From NCBI RefSeq assembly GCF_002127325.2, contig NC_035444.2, positions 81,981,870 to 82,045,869 of the forward strand: a stretch of DNA of 64,000 bases, given 5' to 3'. The notes beneath the pieces were generated by a model, which was given only the letters and a program-made list of their open reading frames with translations, was not told the origin of the DNA and did no database searches. The DNA is from Helianthus annuus (lineage: Eukaryota > Streptophyta > Magnoliopsida > Asterales > Asteraceae). Positions 1 to 9,414 of the stretch are shown in pieces. The first letter of the stretch is position 1; the number at the start of each line of letters is the position of its first letter. A program made the position numbers and the translations under genes.

Positions 1-371
1 ACCCCTAGCATTTTTTTATGTGAATTACAAAACCCACATAATATATATGGTGCCTACATCATATAGTGTGGGTGAGAAAAAGTGGTGTGGTGGTCCTTTC
101 ACGTCAGTAACATCACCTTTTGTGGTGGCATGGTTGTGAAGGCAGGGAGTTTTCCATCAGCTTGGGAGGCATTTAGGTTGTGAGGTAGAAGCTATTGATT
201 GGTGGGTAGATTTTAGGTGTGTTTTAATTGGTTGATATTTATTTTTTATTTTTTTAAACGTCACTTTTACGCCCCTTCCATTCCATAGTTTTTTTTACCA
301 CACTTCCCTTGTTGATGTGACTGTCATATGACGCTTAATGCCGCCTCCTTCTCCTGTCTAGGGCTAAGTTT
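1..371. other. Unassigned non-coding flank
   Basis: No convincing reading frame or element end is visible. The stretch is AT-rich with several GTGG-rich words and ends at the target duplication of the hAT element that follows. The text just right of that element (from 1646) continues in the same style (GGAGGCGTTAATA, GGCGGGGAATGCCGTCC), so both sides were probably one older repeat split by the hAT insertion. Confidence 0.5.
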
Positions 372-598
372 GACGCCTCCAGTGGCGGATTCAGGAATTT
401 TTTTCACTGGGTTCACTTTTTTAGATACTCCAATTTCATATGACTGAACATAAAAAATTTCGGGTCGGTTCGACAGTTCGGATCGGGTAAGGTTCATCAC
501 ATAATAAAAGTACGATACAATAATGAAAAGAAAATCGTCATTAGAAATTTAAAAACACATAATAAAATACGATAGTCTTTACAAACAAAAAAAACTAC

Positions 599-990
599 CT
601 AAAGTTGTTGATGACGAGTTTTCATCTTTTGAAAACGTTGCATTACACTCTCAACGGAAACTTGTTGTAAGAACTCCTTTTCAATGTAACAAATGCAAGA
701 ATCGTTCATGTATCTATCACGCATCCTATTACGCAATTCTGTTTTCACAAGCTTCATTGAAGAAAAACTCCTTTCAACATCTTTTTGGCAAGATCACTAA
801 TCCCATTCAGGTTATCAAACCGACTATCTTTTTTCACATTAGAAATGTAGTGGCCGAGTTCATCAATAAGCTTATCTTTTTTATCAAAAGTAAAATCATA
901 TGGATACATTTCGGCCAACTTTAGCAAGTTTAGCTTATTAAAGGAACTAAAATTATCACGTGGGCTCAAAAAACTCATACACGTAAGCAA
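599..990 (-). pseudogene. hAT transposase C-terminal remnant (TTF/ZMYM1-like type)
   Basis: On the minus strand the frame from 990 carries LSPRDNFSSFN and NGISDLAKKM, words typical of the C-terminal half of plant TTF-type or ZMYM1-like hAT transposases. After KKM the frame jumps. In another frame, from about 787 down, the text reads DVERSFSSMKL and then TELRNRM, the hAT dimerisation region, ending at a stop at 599-601. The usual stretch of roughly 25 residues between these two blocks is missing, so a deletion with frame change is inferred. The N-terminal zinc finger and the catalytic domain are absent. The family assignment rests on remembered motifs, not on a search. Confidence 0.75.
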
Positions 991-1160
991 CTAAAATTAT
1001 CAAGCGGGCTCATACACTGGCAGTTTATATATAAGCTATTCAAATACAAATTCACTTCTGTTTATATTAAATACATCGAAGAATGGATAATATATGATGA
1101 ATGGTTATTACATTATAGGTTATCTGATTAAGCTATATATATTATAAAACTAACAAATAA

Positions 1161-1349
1161 AAATCTCATTATTGTTCTGGTAAAGAGCTTTCATATTTTC
1201 TTTTCTTTTTGGAACAACGGTAGGTGATTTTGTTTAATAACAATAACGTACCAGCAAGTAAGTTACAGATCATGCATTTAAAATCTCATTCTTGTTCTGG
1301 TAAAGAGCTTTCATATTTTCTTCTCTTTTTGAAACAGCAGTAGGTGATT
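1161..1349. repeat. Direct duplication inside the hAT element (two copies of about 69 bp)
   Basis: A 69-bp unit starting AAATCTCATT and ending TAGGTGATT occurs at 1161-1229 and again at 1281-1349, with a handful of substitutions and a 120-bp offset. Subterminal direct repeats are common in hAT elements, where they can bind transposase; that role is only inferred here. Confidence 0.8.
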
Positions 1350-1439
1350 AATTAGAATAGCTTTCATATACTTAAGGAGGGTAACCAAGCAGTCACAATT
1401 TTACATTAAAGAGAAAAAAAAACGGAACAAAAAGTCTTA

Positions 1440-1515
1440 ATTGTGCCTCATACGGGATTCGAACCCAGGTGTCTTGGGGAGAATAATACGGACACAACCA
1501 GTAGAGAACTAAGCT
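1440..1515 (-). other. tRNA-like/SINE-like segment within the hAT element
   Basis: The minus strand carries a perfect Pol III B box (GGTTCGAATCC, complement of 1455-1465). About 35 nt upstream is an A-box-like string (TAGTTCTCTACTGG, complement of 1498-1511). Spacing and order match a tRNA 5'-to-3' body, and the end reads as a T-arm followed by ATGAGGCA. I see no acceptor stem that closes, so I do not call a tRNA gene. A captured tRNA-derived SINE head is the most likely origin. Confidence 0.5.
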
Positions 1516-1653
1516 TTTTTGTTTATGGATTCCTTTTAGATTTAACTTATGGGTTCCTTTTCAGTTTGTTACATATATTTACACTAAAAATTAAAAACCG
1601 AATGGGTTCCTGAGAACCCGTACTTTCTTAATAGGTCCACCCCTGGACGCCTC

Positions 1654-2207
1654 TTTTAATGGTGTGGAGGCGTTAATATTGTTGACATGGCGGGGAATGC
1701 CGTCCACAACACATGGACTAGCTTTATATTATAGGACCGATCAACCTGAAAATTATAAGTTTCAATTAATATATTCTCGTGAACCGTAAAAAAGCATACA
1801 CATTTACAAAAACATGAGGGCTCCGTTCTTCCACGTGTATTTTAAACTAGTTTAATGTTGTACAAAACATTCCTCATCGAGTACATGTAATATAAAGAAT
1901 GGTCTTTTAATTAAATTAAAAATATATAACAAAATGATGGGAATAATTCTTTTACTTGCTTTTAGTCTTTGACACTTGTTCTTCTCTTTATTGGAGTTGG
2001 TGGCTAACGGGTGATGATAATGTGTGTGTTTGTTTTAATCTTTAAAGTTATATTATTTTATATAGACATAGTCATTATATGATATATTAATTTTCTTTTA
2101 CTATTGGAGTTAGTTTGATGGATTTTTTGATGTCTATCCTTAATTCTTTCATTCTATGATATTACCAAATTGCTTATTACGCTATAACAACTTATCCTAC
2201 GTAAAAA
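1654..2207. other. Unassigned non-coding stretch
   Basis: AT-rich sequence without a sustained frame or a recognisable element end. I see nothing specific. Confidence 0.5.
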
Positions 2208-2660
2208 TGAATTATTTTGTTTGGAGAAGGTTGATGAAAAAGATTTCGACGAAAGACACCCTCATCAAAAGAGATTGTTTTTTGTTGCAGGTGTGGAATT
2301 TAGGTGGATAGCCTCGATCACATCCTCGCCAATTGTAATGTGGCTAGAAGCGTCTGGTAGCAAGTCTTCATGTGGTTGAAGATTCCAACGTAGTCGGATT
2401 GAAGCTACTTAAAGTGGGGGTTGGATCATGTTTCTTCTCAAGTCGGTTTGAAGGTTTGAAAGAAAATGATTGGTGGCAGTGATTAATATTACAATTTAGA
2501 GACTCAACAACGAGAATATCTTGGTGCCGAGAATAATGGGGATCATCAAAGAATAATGTTTTATTTGGATAAAAAAAATAGATCAAGGTTTGGGTTTAGA
2601 AACTAGGAGTTGTGGGTCAATTTTAATGTTCTTGATTTATTGTAACCTTGACTATACAGA
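2208..2660 (+). pseudogene. LINE ORF2 C-terminal relic (zinc-binding RVT tail)
   Basis: In shifting plus-strand frames the text reads VWRRLMKKISTKDTLIKRD, then SLDHILANCNVARSVW and FMWLKIP. This is the pattern of the zf-RVT domain at the C-terminus of plant L1-type ORF2. Further on, DKKNRSRFGFRN and ELWVNF resemble the last residues of such ORFs. At least two frameshifts and several stops break it. No poly(A) tail is clear, although AT-rich sequence follows. It is a separate, older LINE from the one at 5494-11853, which lies on the other strand. Confidence 0.55.
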
Positions 2661-4196
2661 ACTTCTTGTTAGTTTCATTCAATTTTTATAATAGATCTCT
2701 GCCGTTCATAAAAATGTAGATTATTAGTATATTAAATAATTAATTAATGTTATGAAAATGCCAAATGGTGGATCTCAAGGATCTTGTTTGTATTTGATGT
2801 TGATTTCATGGAGATTAAACTAAACCTATATTAGAGTCAGATACTTAGATGCAACCTCAATTCTAGAAAAATACACATAAAACCTCAAAACCATATTGAT
2901 TACTTTCAAGGGGTTTTAAGGATATTGTGTGATAGTAAGGGGTATTTCCTCTACAAGGCATATATATAGAAGTATTTAGGAGTAGAATATTTGTTGTTTA
3001 AAATTATTTTTTTTAAGGAACATGTGTTGTACATCCAACAATTTGAATTTCGACAACAAAAAAAAACGTTAACCTTAACCAGATCTACGCAAACTATGAG
3101 TATTTATAATCTCTTTTTCACTTTTACATTTTGGGATGTAACATGCATACTTTATTCAAATTCTAAATCTTTTTACATTAACTATGTGATTCATTCTATG
3201 TATATGTGTTTGATTCTATACTATATGTTTAACTATGAGGTTGTTAGTCTAATTCTATACTCTAGTGTTGATCATTAACTATACAAGCCTAAGGTAAATG
3301 ATAACAACGCTATTGGTTGACACCCACCCAAATTATTGAACTTGTTGAGGGCATTTGGGTATCAAATCGAATCCATTCTAAGCTTAACTTCCAAGTTAGA
3401 ACACTAATCAACAAAGGTTTGATCATTGTACTTGTTTATTCACACTTGCTTGAATTTTACCACTGACATATGATTGGCAAATTTATCCTATTTTATGTAT
3501 TCTAGACCTATGTTTACTCACTAACTTCTCAAAGTTAGCACTTGATTTTCCCACAAGTTACAGGTACTAATGTTTGATGATATTCCAAGACTTGTCACAC
3601 ATAGGAGCTTGGAATTAGATTAAATTTAATTTGGAATTATTGTTTGTTTGTTGAACAAGCTAGTTGTCCTTTGAATTTGTTCTTTAGATATTTAAACTGA
3701 ATAAATGAATATTTTAACTTTAATAGTTTGATCATGTGTACAAGACAATCATTCGTATCGCCTCAATGTTTCTGTCACTATTTGGGATGTTATAGTGGTG
3801 GTTTGACAAGGTTTTATTTAAAGATTTATATTCACTTTTAGTTTTTGTTTTAATATCAAAGGAGTAGTAAAATTTCCCATCTATTATTTACCAAATAACG
3901 TATGCGAGGAGGTTGCACTATTCCTTTTTGAGTGTTTTGATTGGTTGATGAACTTTGTAAGCTAGTGAATGGATGCCATGTGGAATTCACTATTTTTTTT
4001 ATTTTATCTATATGCACAAGTCTTAAAACTTCGGTACAACTCTATGTTGCATATAAGTATTTATGTTTTCTTCCCTAGACTGTTATTAAAAGTAAAAATC
4101 TTTCCTTGGGTATTAGTATAAGTACTAAATAACTCTTGTGGTTTACTTTTAATTTTAATAAACCCTGTACTTTATCTATTTACTCAATTATTTTTT
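2661..4196. other. Unassigned, probably degraded repeat sequence
   Basis: No coding frame convinces. Parts of 3300-3800 have the feel of an old LTR (CTCACTAACTTCTCAAAG, then CCACAAGTTACAGGTACT), but I cannot find paired ends or a target duplication. The right part may belong to the Helitron whose 3' end is at 4431; its 5' end is not identifiable. Confidence 0.4.
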
Positions 4197-4316
4197 TTAC
4201 TACTACTACTAACTAACTACTACTAACTAACTGCTGCTGCTACTACTACCTCTGCTGCTGCTACTACTACCTCTGCTACTCCTACTACTCCTACTACTAC
4301 TGCTACTGCTGCTGCT
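4197..4316. repeat. Imperfect trinucleotide microsatellite (TAC/TGC)n
   Basis: About 120 bp made of CTACTA, CTGCTG, AACTAACT and CCTCTG blocks, followed by a T-run. The interrupted structure indicates an old, slipping microsatellite. It lies just upstream of the Helitron terminus. Confidence 0.9.
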
Positions 4317-4401
4317 TTTTTATTTTTTTCTTCTAATTGCTATACTGAGTGTCGGTGTCGTATTAATATCGTAATGAATCGAACTAATACTTACCGAATT
4401 C

Positions 4402-4431
4402 GCGCCGTAAGGCGCTGAGGAATTCCACTAG
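4402..4431 (+). mobile_element. Helitron 3' terminus (hairpin plus CTAG)
   Basis: GCGCC-GTAA-GGCGC forms a perfect 5-bp hairpin at 4402-4415. After a 12-nt spacer comes CTAG (4428-4431), followed by T, as expected for a Helitron inserted between A and T. There are no terminal inverted repeats or target duplication, also as expected. The 5' TC end could not be located, so element length is unknown. No Rep/helicase coding is visible upstream, so this would be a non-autonomous copy. Confidence 0.7.
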
Positions 4432-4936
4432 TTATTAAGTAGTTAACCGTTGATGATGTACAATGATTAAGGTTTAGGATAATAAAGATAAACATTAGTA
4501 GACGTGACTTAGACTCAAGTTAAATATTAACTTAATGGTTATCTTGAAGCCTTAATGAGAAAAAGAGTTCGAATTCAAAAGTCAAGATTTTATTTTCATG
4601 ATCTTCAATCATCTTGACAAAAATAGGAGTTGCTTGTAGCAAATGAGTGACATCTAATTTAAACCATTATTGGCCCACATTGACAAAACATTTAGGATCT
4701 TGCTTTATTATCTTTTAGCTTTAAATTTGTAAACCCCCTTTTCTTTTTCAAGAGTGGTAATAATTTTTATATATTTTCGTCATGTTTGTATTATTGTAAC
4801 AGTTATTTGTTGAAAAAAGGATAAAACTATAAATCTTTGTATCTTATGATCTTCATCTGATCTATAAGTTTGCAGCATATAAAAGCTTTAAAACCAAATG
4901 ATTTGATTCGACATACGGTTCTTGACACTATATAAC
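4432..4936. other. Unassigned non-coding stretch
   Basis: AT-rich sequence between the Helitron terminus and the hAT MITE. I see no frame, repeat or element end. Confidence 0.5.
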
Positions 4937-5058
4937 CAGTGGCGGACTCAGAAAATATTTTCAAGGGATGCGGGCAGAATTTTACCCTATAAATACACTA
5001 AATTTTTTTTTCAACGGGTACGCCCGCCCACCCGGGTCTCTTACTAGGTCCGCCCTTG
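4937..5058. mobile_element. hAT MITE, 122 bp
   Basis: It starts CAGTGGCGGACTC and ends AGGTCCGCCCTTG (reverse complement CAAGGGCGGACCT), nearly the same termini as the element at 380-1645. The flanks are a perfect 8-bp duplication, tatataac, at 4929-4936 and 5059-5066. It has no coding capacity. The shared termini suggest that both elements respond to the same hAT transposase. Confidence 0.9.
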
Positions 5059-5493
5059 TATATAACTGAAATGTGCATATAGTATTTTAATATTTCGTAT
5101 ACATATTATTGGGCATAGTATGTAATAATTTGAAGTATTCATGATCACACACTTATACGCGTGCATGGGCAGACATAAATAAATAAATAAATAATAAATA
5201 CGCATATGGTTATATGTATGAGGAGATATAAATGAAACCCAATAGGCCCACTTTCAATGGATGATATTAGCTGGTCCAACAACTCACTTTATGTGGTGAC
5301 ATGAGGCTGTTCCAACTTTCAATAACTCACCTTCATAATCTGAGCTGTATAATATATTTCATTATCATTTATTTGAGTAGTTGTACATACCTGCTTTACA
5401 CTTGTACCATGCTCAATCACAAATTATTGTTGGTATGATGCATCAATCTGGCCGACGAACAAAATTCCAAATACATTATTATCATATGTTATC
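5059..5493. other. Unassigned stretch with a small AAAT microsatellite
   Basis: Non-coding, AT-rich sequence. A short AAAT/AATA run lies near 5178-5200. The stretch ends at the T-run that I read as the LINE poly(A) tail on the other strand. Confidence 0.55.
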
Positions 5494-5602
5494 TTTTTTT
5501 TTAGAACTTCATTAAAAACACGTTCCCGACCTAAACGGGTAAAAGGCCAAATAACACACACACTCTCGACTCAATCGGGCAAAGGGAAGAAAAAAAAAAC
5601 AA

Positions 5603-6367
5603 TTACAACATATACATAGAGTATTTACACCAATCACCCCATCTAATATAATTACCTGACGATTTGTTCTTAAACCAAGCAAACCCATTCGACTTAATCT
5701 CCCTCACTATCTCCTGCGGATTGCGTTTGATTTGATTGAAAACCATCTCGTTTCTTCCTTTCCAAATGCTCCAACACGAGATGATAACCAACCCTTGGAT
5801 GATAATCTTAGCCTTCTTTCCAATTTGAGAATATTTGTGAATTTCCAGAATGTCTTTGAAATCGAAAATATAAATCGAGGGAATTTTGCACCAAACACTA
5901 ATCTCCGCCCAAACTCGAATCGCCACTGAACATGCCGAAAAAGATGCTCCACCGTTTACTCAAACTCGTAACAAAACGGGCACATAACGGATGTAATATC
6001 CACATTCCTTCTTCTTAAGTTCACTCTTGTAGCAAGTTTGTCCAGATTACCTCTCTTAGCCACAATGTTGCATTTGATTGGCACCCATTTACACCAATCG
6101 AAATTAGGAAGCTGACTATTTCCCCTTTCAGCGATCAAACATTTTTTAATAGCATTCACAGAAAAACCATCTTTGCTATCTTTAGACCCTGTCCTTAGAA
6201 TTGTTGAGATTCACCTTGTTAAGGGTCTTCCTGCATTCCTGCCACTCCTTTAGCTCCACGTCTGACACAGGCAATCTAGACCATTTCCAATCAAAATCAC
6301 CATTTCCCCTGTTCATTTTTAGTCTCTCTGCAACCATGCAAGATTTAAACAATTCCAACCCAAACAA
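5603..6367 (-). pseudogene. LINE ORF2 C-terminal part (linker and zf-RVT)
   Basis: The minus-strand frames 6367-6182, 6159-5956 and 5926-5603 belong together. They read in order DFDWKWSRLPVSDVEL (linker after the RT), NFDWCKWVPIKCN with LATRVNLRRRNV and CPFCYEFE (zinc-binding RVT domain), then SCWSIWKGRNEMVFNQ and GDWCKYSMYML at the end. This is the order in plant L1-type ORF2 tails. Each junction is a frameshift or stop, so it is not translatable as one chain. The region 6368-6895 between this part and the RT is also LINE-derived but too decayed for me to place domain by domain. Confidence 0.75.
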
Positions 6368-6895
6368 GTGTGGCTATCTTTCCATAAAAGGAGTATCTCC
6401 TTCCCATGACTCGATCCAGAACCTGATATCTTCCCCGTTCCCAACTTTACCCAAGACCAAATGATTTAAGTCCCTTTGATTTTAATTTTATATATTGATT
6501 TTACAATGTTTTTCCAACACCCTTCCAGATTGCCGTTAAAAGGAATGAAACACTTCTAATTTAGTTTACCGCGACAAGCCTCGATCACTTTCCTCCAAAA
6601 ACTTTGATTTTCAACCATGTACCTCCACCCCCATTTAACCAAAAGGGCTTCATTAACTTCTTTGAGACGACTGATACCCAACCCTCCATTTGATTTAGGC
6701 CATGTAATCTACTCCCAAGCCACCCAGTTCATTTTTTAATATCATTTGTACCCGCCTAAAGAAATTTTCTCATTTTAGCTTCCAACATTTTTATGACCCC
6801 ACCGAGTAGGTGCTTTAAAGAGAGACAGATAATAGATTGGGAGACTTTCCAGCACTGAATTAATTAGGGTAAGTCTCCCCCCTATCGAGATAGAT

Positions 6896-8062
6896 TTAGC
6901 TTTCCAAACCGACAACTTTTTTATCAAAAACCTCAATAATCGGGGTCCAGTTACATGTTCTGTTCATATTAGCCCCCACCCTAATCCCCAAGTAGGATAA
7001 CAGAATATTATCCATGTTACACCCCACCACCTTAGCCATATCTCTAATATCGCTATCTTCCACCCCCAACCCGTATCGATTAGATTTGTGTAAATTAATT
7101 TTTAAGCCCGAACATAGATAAAAAATTCTCAAGCATCTTGACACGTTCAACACATTATTCTTATCCCAGTCTCCCATCAATAAAGCATCGTCCGCATAAA
7201 AAAGATGCGAGATTATCAGGCCATTATTTGGAGTTTGGACGCCATTAAAACGCCCCTTTAACCCAGCTTTACAAATAATACTGGAAAGGGCTTCCATGAC
7301 CACTAGGAACAGAAACAACGATAAAGGGTCTCCTTGTCTAATTCCTTCGGAACAACCGAACTCAAAGGTGGGAGACTCATTGACCAACAACGAGGACCTA
7401 GCAGAAGAAAGAACCCCTTCCACCCATTTGCACCATAAACTAGGAAAACCCATTTGCCCCATGATATCCAACAGAAATCCCCAGCTAACATGGTCGTACG
7501 CCTTTTCAAAGTCGATTTTAAGCAAAAAAAAAAAAAACCTTTTTTCTTTCTTTTTTAATCCAAGCAATAATCTCGTTTAATATAAGAGGGCTGTCGAGAA
7601 TGTACCTTCCTCTAAGAAATGTCGTCTGTTTTCTGAGATGATACTCGCGATTACCTTTTTAAGCCGATTAGCAAGAATCTTAGAGATAGTCTTACTTATC
7701 ACCCCAATTAAGATAATTGGTCTATAGTCTTTTAATCCCAACGGATCCTTGTTCTTCGGAATAAGCGTTATAAAAGAAGAGCTACAAGCTTCCAAGATAT
7801 TTCCTTTACTGAAAAATGAAGCTAGCATGTTAGAAAAACCAATCTAAAAAAAAGACCAGTACCTTTTGATGAATTTGAAATTAAAACCGTCTGGCCCAGG
7901 AGCTTTGTCAGCCCCACATTCGAACACCGCACTTTTAATCTCCTCATTACTGAAAGGAATAATCAGGGAAGACGCCTTCTCATCCGCCAAACGCTTAATG
8001 TTGTGGCAAGTGAGTTTAGGCCTGACCTTGATTTTTTCTTTGAAAGCATTTAATGTACCCAT
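6896..8062 (-). pseudogene. LINE reverse transcriptase domain
   Basis: Three minus-strand frames (8062-7844, 7828-7577, 7567-6896) carry the RT blocks in order: GADKAPGPDGFNFKF, then TLIPKNKDP with LKDYRPI, LKIDFEKAYDHVSW, GIRQGDPLS and the catalytic YADD in LFYADDALLMG. The active-site aspartates are still present, but the frame is broken at least twice. One break is at the homopolymer near 7525-7555, where an A-run/T-run disrupts the block before LKIDFEKAYD. The gene product would copy LINE RNA at a nicked target; this copy cannot. Confidence 0.85.
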
Positions 8063-9197
8063 GATATATTGTTACCGGTCTGTCTACAATTAATGTACCC
8101 ATGAAAGAAAGCCGAGTTTTCATCTCCTTCCGTATCCCACTTAATCCTTGCTCTTTGTTTTAGGTCCTTGATTATATACCCTTCCAGCTCCATAATATCT
8201 TTCAAACATTCCGCTTTGGCCCACTCCTCGTCTTCCGTCAACTCTCTGATTTCAGACAACTCGTCCATTTTTTCTAGGTCCTCCTTTAAAACCCTTTCCG
8301 TATCTCCCTCCTTCTCCAAAATCGATTTTTTCCATAATTTAATGCCCTCTCTGATAGCTCAAATTTTTTTCATAAGCATCACATCCGGATCCCCTCCCCC
8401 CATATTACCCAACACCTTCTTAACCACTTCATCGAAGTATTTTCTCTCCATCCAAGAGTTAAAGACTCTGAAAGGTTTGGGACCAAAATTTTTGTTTGCA
8501 CAAACCAAAATAATCGGACAATGATCCGAGTGAACCCTCGGAAGGGCCCTCAGAAAAGCCGTCATCCAATTAGAAAAAAAAATCATGGCATGCCAAGACA
8601 CGATCGATTTTGCTTTGTTTAAGACCATTATCATTAACATACATAAATTTCCGATCTTTCATATCAAATTATCTTAAACCATTTTCAAAAATAAAATTAT
8701 TAAAGTTAACCGCGCTGTTTTTGTTGAAAATAGAGTTACTTCTTTCTTCCACACTACGGACCGCATTAAAATCCCCCAATATCACCCACCGCCCCACGTA
8801 ATTACCCATAACCAACCCAATTTCATCCCACAAGATCTTTTTTGAGGGACTTTTTGTGGCACATAAACATTGATGATGTTTAACGCCTTATTGCTACCTT
8901 TCAAGGTTCCTAAAGTTAATAAAAAATTAGGATGCTTAATAGAATCATGTACCTTGAAAACGCTAGGATCCCAAATGCTCACCACCCCTCCCGATCTTCC
9001 AGTCGCCAACACGTGATCCATCTCAAGTTACCAGCTCCCCAAAATTTATCGAAAACAATACCAGAAATGTCACTATATTGTATTTCCTGTAAAGCCATAA
9101 AATCAATCCCATTAACATTTTTTAACTCTCTAATCCATCCTTCTTTATCCTTAACCCCAACCCCTAGGCCTCTTATGTTCAAAGACATAAAATTCAT
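8063..9197 (-). pseudogene. LINE apurinic-like endonuclease and EN-RT spacer
   Basis: The frame from 9197 begins MNFMSLNIRGLG and reaches ALQEIQ, the N-terminal residues of the EEP/APE-type endonuclease that nicks the target. The next frame (9021-8782) gives SGGVVSIWDPS and NIINVYVPQ. The frame at 8640-8359 carries the SDHCPI box near the domain's C-terminus. Acidic helical sequence at 8319-8063 leads to the RT. Frameshifts separate each piece. The true chain starts further upstream (9409 and beyond the solo LTR), so the Met at 9197 is not necessarily a start. Confidence 0.8.
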
Positions 9198-9409
9198 CTT
9201 GCCACTACTTGAAATCCTTCTTCCCTTATCACCTCTTTGATTAAATGTTCATGATTATGAAGATCGACTCCTACCACTCCTCCCATGCAAAAAGTAGCTT
9301 GTGTCTCGTTAACAATGTTAATTTCCTCTTCGGTTGGGTTGATGTTAAGATCCTCTACCATAATATTATTTTCTTCTTTTTCCACCCTTTCGTCTCTTTC
9401 TTTTCCTTG
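9194..9409 (-). pseudogene. LINE region upstream of the endonuclease, inner part
   Basis: An open minus-strand frame reads ERDERVEKEENNIMVEDL and QATFCMGGVVGVD, joining directly to the endonuclease. It is hydrophilic and acidic, like the linker before EN in plant LINEs. It was severed at 9410-9414 by the solo LTR insertion and continues in the same frame at 11572 on the far side. Confidence 0.7.
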
Positions 9410-9414
9410 CGAAT

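Larger units (their letters stand above)
380..1645 (-). mobile_element. hAT-superfamily DNA transposon, internally deleted
   Basis: The ends are CAGTGGCGGATTC on the left and AGGTCCACCCCTG on the right; the reverse complement of the right end is CAGGGGTGGACCT, an imperfect terminal inverted repeat. The 8 bp outside each end are identical (gacgcctc at 372-379 and 1646-1653), the target-duplication length expected of hAT. At 1,266 bp it is far too short for an autonomous element, but it keeps the 3' part of a transposase on the minus strand (599-990). It is therefore a deletion derivative that would need a transposase supplied in trans. The orientation given is that of the transposase remnant. 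Confidence 0.88.

Noticed and set aside
1440..1515. A functional tRNA gene
   Set aside because: There is a good B box but no closing acceptor stem or clear anticodon arm; reported as tRNA-like only.
7296..7580. Plus-strand ORFs within the LINE
   Set aside because: They are antisense shadows of the minus-strand reverse transcriptase.
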